Positions 8,255 through 17,200 of a stretch of DNA of 21,873 nucleotides are shown here, piece by piece. The stretch's first letter is position 1; each line of letters begins with the position of its first letter. The notes beneath the pieces are model-generated. The model saw only the letters and a program-made list of their open reading frames with translations. It was not told the DNA's origin and searched no databases. Made by a program: the position numbers and the translations under genes. The DNA lies in assembly GCA_002396885.1 (NCBI GenBank), contig DGXY01000048.1:13743-35615 (forward strand), written 5' to 3'. The stretch comes from Akkermansiaceae bacterium UBA5020 (GTDB taxonomy: Bacteria > Verrucomicrobiota > Verrucomicrobiia > Verrucomicrobiales > DEV007).

Positions 8255-8270
8255 GTCGGCCCGAGCCGAC
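8255..8270 (-). promoter_or_regulatory. Stable hairpin in the leader of the glutaminase gene
   Basis: GTCGGC (8255-8260), loop CCGA, GCCGAC (8265-8270) form a perfect 6-bp GC-rich stem with a tetraloop. It ends 19 nt before the glutaminase ATG, within the 126-bp gap after the cyclase stop. No U-tract follows on the minus strand, so a translational or mRNA-processing role is more likely than termination. Confidence 0.35.
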
Positions 8271-8362
8271 GAGCATTTGATGTGCCAAACGGCGAGACCA
8301 ACCGGATACTCCAGAAAAGTCCCAAGAGCAGGAAAATCAACGAGGTCCGACCGGGCAGGGCC

Positions 8363-10573
8363 TCATTTCGATTTCATGAGGTAGCGCCCGTCCCAGTCTT
8401 CTTCGAGAAATGCGCCCTTCATCTCGGCACAACGGGCGATCATGACGAGAGAAGGATTGTCGTGAACGCCGGGCAGAAAGCCCGGTTGAAAGGGCTCGAG
8501 CCGGGAGGATTTCTCAAAGACAGCGACGGCTCCGTCCCAGTCGCGGGCGAGGTATTTTTCGATGCCGGCGGAGTAGATCTCGATACACCCCACCGCCTCC
8601 GGGGTGAGGTCGGCGGCAAAGCCCATCACTTCGAACATCTCGACCGGCTGGGTGCGGCCTTTCACCACAATTTTGTCGAGGTAGCGGAAGGCGATGTCGT
8701 CCTTCTCCCTCTGCGCGGCGAGGCGGGTCTCCCCGCTGACCATGGTGTAGACGCCGTAGCTCTTCGCCCCGCTTTCGCAGCGGGCGGCAAGGTTCACGGT
8801 GTCGCCCATCATGGTGTAGTTGAAGCGGCGCGGAGACCCCATGTTGCCGATCACCGCGGGGCCGGTATTCAGTCCGATGCGCGCCTGCATCTCGTAGACG
8901 ATGTCGGGCCAGCCACCGTCCCGCCGCCACTTCTCGCGGAGTTCGCCGAGTTGGCGATGCATCTCGATGGTGGAGGCGCAGGCGCGATAGGCGTGATCGG
9001 GAAAATGGAGGGGAGCGCCGAACATGCCGACGATGGCGTCGCCGATGTATTTGTCGAGCGTGCCTCCCCGGTAGATGAGAATATCGGTCATCGCCGTGAG
9101 GTAATCGATCATCAGCGCGACGAGACGCTCGGCATCGAGTTTCTCGGAGAAGGTCGAGAAACTCTGCACGTCGGAGAAAAACGCGGTGATTTCCGCCGTT
9201 TGGCCACCGAGCTTGGGATCTTCGCCCGAGGAGACCATGCTTTCGACGACTTCGGGCGAAACGTAGGTGCCGAACAGATTCTTGATTCGGCTCTTGGCCC
9301 GCATTTCGAGGACAAGGCGGTCAATGAGGGCGTAGCCGTGCACAAGAAGAAATCCCATCACGGGAAGAAAGAGTGGGAATTGCCAGCTCTCGTTTTTGAA
9401 GAGGAGAAACGCGGTCGCGAAATAGGCGACAACCAGCGCGAGGGGAATGGCGGCACTCCAACTGACCGAGGCTTTCCGCAAAAACCAAAGGGTAGCCCAT
9501 GCCAGCGGCAGCCAACCGAGCAACACTTGCCAGAGAGGGATCACCCGGAGGTAATCGCCTTGAAGAACGTTGTTCAGCGCAATCGCTTGAACGAGAACGA
9601 GAGGCTCGCGAGCCGAAAAGGGAGTAGGCCCGAAGTCGGTCAGACCTTCGGCCATTTGCCCGACCAGAACGATCTGGCCCTCAACCGGAGGACGGGTCTC
9701 GGGCCATTGGGTGGTCGTTTCAAATTCAGTGAGCCATTCCATCAAGCCCACATAATCAATGGGCGAGAAAGCGGATTTCCCCCGGTAATTGAGGTTCATG
9801 AACCCTCCCTCGTCGATGGGGATGCGAGTCGTGATCTCGTCACCCTTTGAGAGGTTTACGGACTCACCCAGGACCACCTCGACTCGTTCCGGTCCGATCC
9901 CCTCGAGTTGCATGAGGATCTGGAGAATAAAGGAGGGGTAGACCTTGCCCCCAAACTCAACCACGAGCGGGGTCCTTCGTCGGATCCCGTCGATGCGGGA
10001 CGGCGGCGAGTTGACGAATCCAGTCCAGGCGCTCTCGGCGAACCTCGGGATCGGAACCAGGCCGCTGGGGGCGCGGAGCATGTCAGACCGATCTCCGATC
10101 ACCCGGCTGAATGGCTGGGTCTTTCCAATCGTTGGATTCGGGTAGATTTCAGCATCCCGCTTGGTATCGTCGGCAACCGCTCCGGTGATGGCTCCGGGGA
10201 AAAACTCCATCATCCCGGCAAAAGCCTCGTCCTTGTCCGGATCTTTGCTCGACTCGGAAAAGAAGAAGTCGTAGGCCACTACGCCAGGCTTTCGCAAGAG
10301 AAGGCGATCCATGAAGAGCGCGTGCACGTCCCTCGTCCAGTCTTCCCATTTACCGATCCGATTCAAGGAATGCTCCCCAATACCCACCAGCAGAATGCGC
10401 GGATCGGCCGGAGGGTCGCTCGATGCCCTCGCCTCGAAGCGCCAGTCGACCGTCACATTCTCAAGCTGTTGCGACAAATCGAGAGTTGACACCGCAAAGA
10501 GGAATCCCACCATCGCGACAGGTGCCAAGAAAGGCACCAGCGGACTCCGAGACGAGGAATTTCTTTTCATCAT
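8363..10573 (-). CDS. CHASE2-domain transmembrane adenylate cyclase (class III)
   Basis: The predicted protein has 736 residues from the ATG at 10573; another ATG follows immediately at 10570, and an upstream in-frame TTG at 10579 is less likely. Order: TM1 (about 11-30), CHASE2 extracytoplasmic sensor (about 40-335), three further TM segments (about 345-365, 372-391 and 397-416), a short linker, then a class III cyclase domain (about 458-650). All catalytic positions are present: metal Asp468 (FFSDVQSF) and Asp512 (LDKYIGDAIV), purine-selecting Lys508 and Asp591 (MMGDTVNLAAR), transition-state Asn594 and Arg598. Lys plus Asp predicts ATP, hence cAMP. A short TPR-like tail (about 660-700) follows. 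It precedes the cNMP-domain glutaminase and is divergent from the FecR gene; CHASE2 cyclases are often found near FecR genes. The signal sensed is unknown. Confidence 0.92.
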   Translation of the reverse strand: MMKRNSSSRSPLVPFLAPVAMVGFLFAVSTLDLSQQLENVTVDWRFEARASSDPPADPRILLVGIGEHSLNRIGKWEDWTRDVHALFMDRLLLRKPGVVAYDFFFSESSKDPDKDEAFAGMMEFFPGAITGAVADDTKRDAEIYPNPTIGKTQPFSRVIGDRSDMLRAPSGLVPIPRFAESAWTGFVNSPPSRIDGIRRRTPLVVEFGGKVYPSFILQILMQLEGIGPERVEVVLGESVNLSKGDEITTRIPIDEGGFMNLNYRGKSAFSPIDYVGLMEWLTEFETTTQWPETRPPVEGQIVLVGQMAEGLTDFGPTPFSAREPLVLVQAIALNNVLQGDYLRVIPLWQVLLGWLPLAWATLWFLRKASVSWSAAIPLALVVAYFATAFLLFKNESWQFPLFLPVMGFLLVHGYALIDRLVLEMRAKSRIKNLFGTYVSPEVVESMVSSGEDPKLGGQTAEITAFFSDVQSFSTFSEKLDAERLVALMIDYLTAMTDILIYRGGTLDKYIGDAIVGMFGAPLHFPDHAYRACASTIEMHRQLGELREKWRRDGGWPDIVYEMQARIGLNTGPAVIGNMGSPRRFNYTMMGDTVNLAARCESGAKSYGVYTMVSGETRLAAQREKDDIAFRYLDKIVVKGRTQPVEMFEVMGFAADLTPEAVGCIEIYSAGIEKYLARDWDGAVAVFEKSSRLEPFQPGFLPGVHDNPSLVMIARCAEMKGAFLEEDWDGRYLMKSK

Positions 10574-10593
10574 GCACAACTCGGCTCAGCGCG

Positions 10594-10621
10594 TCTAAAC
10601 TCTGAAAGTCCGGAATTTCAA
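10594..10621 (-). promoter_or_regulatory. Candidate promoter for the cyclase-glutaminase unit
   Basis: Read on the minus strand: TTGAAA (10621-10616; five of six matches), 16-bp spacer, TTTAGA (10599-10594; weak). Its -35 box lies 6 bp from the candidate -35 box of the divergent FecR operon, so one bound regulator could affect both directions. Confidence 0.3.
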
Positions 10622-10627
10622 CAAAAA

Positions 10628-10656
10628 TTGCGCTAGAAACAGTTTTCCGGTGTAAT
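10628..10656 (+). promoter_or_regulatory. Weak candidate promoter for the FecR-TpsA-TpsB operon
   Basis: TTGCGC (10628-10633), 17-bp spacer and TGTAAT (10651-10656; five of six matches to the -10 consensus). It would leave a leader of about 75 nt before the FecR ATG. The region 10610-10700 is clearly AT-richer than its surroundings, consistent with a divergent promoter region. Confidence 0.25.
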
Positions 10657-10739
10657 AAAGTCGGCGGTTGGGGTAATTGAATGAAAATTATGACTATTCC
10701 CTCACGCGCGAACGTCACAACGCTAAACGACTGAATGCG

Positions 10740-11264
10740 ATGAAACGCTCACCTGCCAAAAGATTCTCTGCTTTCGCCTTGGCGACCGCTCTCCTGATCA
10801 CGACCTTCCACCTGCCCGCCCAGGAGGTCGCCCCCGCCCCGAAGAGCGGCAGCGTCACCGTATCGGTCGGAGAGGTGAAGGTCACCCCTCCCGGCGGAGC
10901 CGCCGTGGCCCTCGCGGCGGGAGCGACCGTCGTGGTGGGTAGCACGGTCACGACCGGCGCCGGTGCCCGCGCCGTGATCGTGATGACTCCGAAGTCCGCC
11001 ATCCGCGTCGGTGAAAACTCGACTGTCGTGATCGAAGAGGTCGTCGAGTCGGCCACGCCTCCGAAGGTCACGCTCAATCTGAAGGATGGCAGCCTCGGCG
11101 CTCTCCTGAAACCCGGAGCCGGTGCCGAGATGGACTTCCAGATCAAGACCCCGAGCGGCATCGCCGCCGCCCGAGGCACCTACTACGCGGTCGTCGTGGA
11201 GAATGGCAAGGGGTTCGCCCAAGTAAAAGAGGGCAAGGTAGAGATCATCCCGGCGAAACCCTGA
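10740..11264 (+). CDS. Exported FecR-domain protein
   Basis: The predicted protein has 174 residues. The ATG at 10740 is preferred over an upstream in-frame TTG (10677) because it starts a clean signal peptide (residues about 1-28, ending HLPAQ). After it comes a FecR-type beta domain: SGSVTVSVGEVKVTPPGG (36-53), TVTTGAGARAVI, SAIRVGENSTVVI, and the hallmark KTPSGIAAARGTYYAVVV (136-153). Unlike classical FecR there is no N-terminal cytoplasmic anti-sigma part and no transmembrane anchor, and no sigma factor gene is adjacent, so it is not a FecI/FecR signalling pair. It is the first gene of the tpsA/tpsB operon, 22 bp upstream of tpsA, and divergent from the CHASE2 cyclase. A periplasmic accessory or ligand-sensing role for the secreted protein or the CHASE2 domain is inference. 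Confidence 0.85.
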   Translation: MKRSPAKRFSAFALATALLITTFHLPAQEVAPAPKSGSVTVSVGEVKVTPPGGAAVALAAGATVVVGSTVTTGAGARAVIVMTPKSAIRVGENSTVVIEEVVESATPPKVTLNLKDGSLGALLKPGAGAEMDFQIKTPSGIAAARGTYYAVVVENGKGFAQVKEGKVEIIPAKP

Positions 11265-11286
11265 TCGAACGACGCCTTTTTGCAAA

Positions 11287-14200
11287 ATGAGACGAGGCCA
11301 TTCAGTGCCCCTACCCTGCCGGATTCTGGCGGGTATCCTCGTTGTCAGCCTCTCTCTGCCCCCCGCCGCCTTCGCGAACCCGCAAGGAGGCCAGAACACC
11401 AAGGGCCAAGTCCGCATCGAGAGCGCGCCGGGGCGGCTGCTCATTCATCAGGAGAGTCAGCGTGCCGTGATCAACTGGGAGTCTTTCTCGATCGGCCGCG
11501 GCGAAGTGACCCGCTTTTTTCAGCCAAATGCTGACGCGGCTGCTCTCAACCGGGTCCGCGGTGCCGCCGCCTCACAGATCGAGGGCATGCTGCGCGCCAA
11601 CGGCAAAGTTTATCTGATCAATCCCAATGGGATCCTCGTTGGTCCCAGTGGCAGCATTGACGTGGGCGGTTTTGTCGCCTCAACCTTGGAAACAAGCGAC
11701 GATGCTTTTCTGGGCGACGGAGACCTTCGATTTGCCGGGAACTCCGATGCCGCGATCATCAACCTCGGATCGATCAGCGCCCTCGACGGCGATGTCGTCT
11801 TGATGGCAGGATCGGTCTTGAACGAGGGACTCATCCGAGCGCCGCGCGGCACGGCGGCTCTCGCGGCAGGCAACGACATCCTCCTCACCGAATCGGGCGA
11901 AGAGCGTGTTTTCGTGCGTGGCTCGGGCGGCGCGAAGAAGGCAGCAGGCGTCACCAACACCGGGGAAATCGAAGCGAACATCGCCGAATTGAAGGCCCAC
12001 GGGGGGAACCTCTACGGCATGGCGTTGAACAACGAAGGCCGCGTCGCCGCGACCGGCGTGACCCGAAGCGGTGGACAGATTTTCCTGAGCGCCGGCGGTG
12101 GCAAGGTCCGCTCAACGGGCACCTTGAAGGCGAAGCGTTCCGATGGCACGGGAGGCACGGTGAAGGTGGATTCTGGCACGAACGGAACGACCGAGATCGC
12201 CGGCAGGATCGATGCCTCTGGCGAAAACGGCGCGGGAGGGGAAATCACGATTCTCGGCCAAACGATCGAAGTCATCGACGGCGCCCTCATTCTCAATGAT
12301 GGCGAGACGATGGGTGGCACGACCCGCATCGGGGGCGGACGTCGTGGCGAAGACCCGGCCTTTGCCAACGCGGAAACGGTCACGGTCGGAGGCAATGTCG
12401 CCATCTCGGCGAACGCCAATGGCTCCGGCGACGGCGGCGAGGTGATCCTTTTCTCCAACGGCTCTCTCGTCTTCAACGGCCACATCTCCGCTCATGCCGG
12501 CGCTCGAGGCGGAGACGGTGGTTTTGTGGAATTGTCAGGGAAACGTTCCGTGACCCTGCCCTCGCTGACCGGACACCTCGACCTCTCCGCTCCGAAGGGG
12601 AACTCGGGAACTCTTCTTTACGATCCCATCAACATTGCCATCCTCGCGGGGAATTCAGAGGGTGATCTTTCTGGCAGTCCCGTGAGCGAAAACACCCTCT
12701 ACGCTGGCGACATCGCCGATTTCCTGAATTCGGTTGGCAGCCTCGTCGTCACCACCGACGACCTCGGCGGCGAGAGCTTGGGCGACATCACGATGCAGGG
12801 GACGGCCAACATCACGTGGAATTCGGTCAACCATCTCACCCTCCTCGCCGACCATGATTTCATCATGGATCCGGGTGCCGTGATTTCTTCGCTGGGTTCG
12901 GGTTCCTTCTCTGTGACGGCGGCACGTTCCATTGTCGTCGGCAGCGGCGCCTCGATCTCGACGACGGAGGGCGATCTGGATCTCTCCGCCAATCAGCGGT
13001 TGAACCCGACGGGAGGAAACTTCACGGGCGTCTCCGTGGAGGGAGGAACCATCCAAACGCTGGGGGGAGGAATCCTCAATGTGGCCGGTCGGGGCGGCGA
13101 CTTCGGTGAAAGCAATGTCGGCGTCAGAGTCGCGGACGGGGGGCGCATCATTGGCGGGACCTCGGCGGTCCAACTCGTAACCGGTAACGGCGGGCTTTCG
13201 GATGAATCCGGAAACATCGGGGTCGAGGTGACCGGCGTGGGTTCCGGGATCAGCACCAACGGAGGGAATCTCCTGGTAAAGGGAAGCGGAGGCGGCATCG
13301 GGCCCATTTCCGGGTCGAATTCCGGAGTCGTGATCGCTCTAGGCGCAAGCATCACTTCGGGCAGCGGTGGCGGCACCACCATCGAGGGGACCGGAGGCGG
13401 TGGAGAGGGCCCGAACAACAAGGGCATCTGGGTTTCTTCGCAATCGGGCCCTGGAGCAGGCAGCATCATCTCGGGAAGTGATTTTCTCGAGCTCGTCGGG
13501 ATCGGAGGGGGCTCCGAGGGCAGCACGGACAACCACGGGATCGAGATCACCGGCATCGACACGCTTGTCTCCACCACGGGAGCGAGGATCACCCTCACCG
13601 CCACCGGGGGCGCCAACACCGCCACCGCATTAACGCTCTCGGGTAAGATTTTTTCCGGCAACGAAGGGATTCAACTGATCGCTGACGGAGCCGAGTTCCT
13701 GAGCGGGGCGATCATCAACAGCGGATCCGGGGTGACGATGATTCGCCCTCTCTCCGATGATCACGCCATCGATCTCGGGAGCAGCGACGTCGCCGGACCA
13801 AGCCTTGCCCTGACCGATGCGGAACTGAGTCGCATCATCGCCGGAACTCTTCAAATCGGCAATGCCCAGAGCGGGACAATCACGGTGAGCGGATCGATCT
13901 CCCAGGGCAACAACCTTTTCTTGATTACCGGAGCGGAGGTCACGGTCAACCACTCGATCACGATGGAGCCGAACAAGAATCTCACGACGGATGCCCTCGG
14001 CTCGATCACCCTCGCGACTTCGAATGCCCACCTTTCAACGAGCGGGACCGGAGCGATCTCCCTCACAACAGCACGAGATCTTTCACTCGCGGAAAGCTCG
14101 AGCATCACCACGGCGGCGGGTGACCTCACTCTTTCGGCGAATGCCGCCGGAACCACCCGGGGGCAGTTTGAAGGCGTTTCTATTGGAAATGGCGCTTCGG

Positions 14201-17200
14201 TCAACTCTGGCACCGGCACAATTTCCATCACCGGACGCGGCGGCGATGGCAACGAGGCCGGTAATCACGGGATCCGTCTCGATAGCACCTCGACGATCGC
14301 CTCGTTGGGTGGCCACCTCTTCCTGACCGGGCAGGCTGGCGGCAACGTCGGAGCGAACCCCGCTCAGGGGGGAATTATCGTCAGAGGCAATCTCACGACG
14401 ACCGGGAGCGGAAACATCACCCTCCACGGCACCGGAGGAAATGCCACCTCGGGTAACTTCGGTGTCCACCTCTTCGATGAGGTTCTTGTCTCCACAGTAG
14501 GCGGCAATCTCTCGGTCACGGGCGTCGCGGGCGCAGGAGCCAACAGTCCCGGGATCCAGATTGACGATTTCGGAGGCACTCCCACGGTCATCACCAGCAC
14601 CAGCGGCGCGATTTCCCTCTCCGGAAATGGGACCACCGATACGAGCGCAGGGATTTTCGTCCTTGGTTCAGGCACCTCGATTGGTGGCGGAACGGGCAAT
14701 GTCGAGCTGACGGCCACCGGCGACATTTCCCTTACGGCGAATGCCACCATCGGAGCGATCGGCAATGGGGCTGTCTCACTCACTTCGACTCGCAGCATCT
14801 CACTGGGATCCGGAACGCGTGTCACGGCGGTCGACGGCAACCTCACCCTCGAAGCGAACCATCAACTCGTTCCGGACGGTGGCGATTTTATCGGCGTTTT
14901 GGTCGACAGCGCAATCATCGAATCGACCGGAACCGGCTTGGTCACGGTGAGGGGCAAGGGAGGCAACGAGATCCTCCCCTCCGTGAACGTCGACTACCAG
15001 ATCGGGGTAGCGGTCCGCAACGGAGGCAGAATCATCGGTGGAACGACCGGCACGGTGCTCGTGGAAGGGACGGGACGCCAGATTCCCAATTTGCTCAGCG
15101 ATTACAATTACGGTGTTCAGGTCAGCGATTTCGGCTCGATGATTTCTTCGAACGGAGCGAGCATCTCCGTCACCGGTTTGGGCGGGAGAGGCCTCAACGG
15201 GAATTACGGGGTCATCGTCGAAAACGACGGCCAGATCACTTCGGGTGGTTCGGGCAACGTGAACGAGGGCGGCAACAACGGTGGCAACAACGGCTTTTCG
15301 ATTTTCAACAACGGCGACCCCTCTTCTGAGGGCAACGTCACTGTGAGGGGCACCGGAGGCAGCGAAGGCAGTGCGAGTCACGGGGTTCGCCTCCAGAACC
15401 GCGGCGCGATCACTCACTCGGGGTCCGGGCTCCTCTCTGTCGAAGGGGTCGCTGGCGCCGTTGGCAGCTTCGGCATCAGTCTCGAGGGCGCGAGGAACGG
15501 CGGCGCGTCGCTCCGATCCACCGGCAGCGGAAATATCGCGATCAGCACCGACAGCCTCGAAATGGCAAGCAGCACCGGGGTCATTGAAGCCGGCGCCAAC
15601 ACGGTCTCGATCCGGCAGGGCACCAACGGCCACCTCATCACCCTCGGCGGTGCCGACTCGCAGACCCGTCTCGGTCTCAGCGACGAAGAGCTCGACCTCA
15701 TCACCGCCGGTCTCCTCGAGATCGGGGACAGCAACTCCGGGGAAGTGAGTGTGAGCGCTGCCATCACCCACCGAAACCACCTTACCCTCTCCTCAGGTGC
15801 GGGTGTCGACATCTTCAACGCGATCACGATGGCGATCGATAAGAACCTCGCGATCCACACGCTTGATGGTAGCGATGGCACCCTCTCGCTCGACACCGCC
15901 GATGCCGCGCTCTCTGCGAGCGGCTCGGGGAATATCACCTTGACCTCTCCGCGCGACATCCGTCTCAGCGCGGGTTCAAGCGTTTCGACCGAGAACGGCA
16001 ATGTGCATTTCTCAGCGAACCGCGGTCCGATCGCGACCGCGGGTTCCTTCACCGGCATCCTGATCGATAATGCCCTCGTCTCCACGAGCGGCACCGGAAC
16101 CATCACGCTGGCCGGACGCGGTGGAAACGATTCATCCGGTCAGCATGGAATCCATCTCCGCAACAACGCTTCGCTCAGCACGGTCGGCCGTGACCTGACC
16201 CTGTCCGGTATCGCCGGCGACCCTCTCTCATCGGGAATCCAGATCGACGAGGCGACTCTCCGGGCCGGCGGCGGCACCGTTCGATTGTCAGGCACGGGCA
16301 GCGGTGCCGGAACCGCGATCCGTTCACCCTACTCCACTGCGTCGATCGGGGATGCCCTCGACACCGTCATTCTCCGTTCTTTCTCCGGAGAGGTCGCCTC
16401 CCAAGGTCGGGTCTTCGCCTCCCTCCTCCAGTTGCAGGACTACTCCGGCGTCGAGAGCGTCAATTTCTCCCTTTCGAGCAGTTATAACGACGTCGATCAG
16501 CTCAACACCTACAGCAACGGCGAAGGCGGACACGTCGGCAGCGTCTTCTTTCGCGACGTGGATGGATTCCGCGTGACGGAGTTACTCGGTGCCAGCGGGA
16601 TCTCCGCGACGGGTGAGGTGCAACTGAAGGGCAACCAAGATTCCTCCGAAGCGGTCGTGATCGACCGGTCCGTCAGATCCACCGGCGGACTTGTCAGCGT
16701 CGAGGGACGCGACATCGTGGTCGATGCGTCCGACGTCACGACCTCCGGTTCCGGTTCGCTCACGCTGACAGCGGGCCGCGCCATTCTCGTGCAAGGCGAC
16801 TCCCGGCTTTCCGTGACAGATGGCCAGTTGGCGCTCTCCGCGAACCAGAATGAAGACCGCACCCCCGGAGGTTTTACCGGGATCACCGTGCTCAACTCAC
16901 GCCTCGAGAGCCTCGGGAGCGGCGGAATCAGCCTTCGGGGTAGCGGAGGAGGCGCTCTCATCGGTGAAGAAGGTCCCAATGCTCCCGCCTTCAGTTACCC
17001 GGGTTTCACCAATCCTTCCTCGAACGGCCTTCGCCTTGCTGGCGGCACCGTGATCTCCTCGAGCGGCACCGCCTCCAATGCTTTTGGAATTGAACTTTTC
17101 GGCACGGGTGGACTTGGGGATTCCGATAGCGTCGGGATCATCCTCGAGGGGACCGACACCACGATCACTAGCTCCCTCAGCTCCATTCGGCTCGACGGCT

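Noticed and set aside
6755..9850. A 1031-residue open frame on the + strand
   Set aside because: It runs antisense to the glutaminase and cyclase genes, which show complete catalytic motifs. The long open frame comes from GC-rich codon usage; its translation has no domain, signal peptide or membrane pattern.
10461..10718. 85-residue minus-strand ORF across the divergent promoter region
   Set aside because: It overlaps the start of the cyclase gene in another frame and covers the AT-rich promoter region; no domain is visible.
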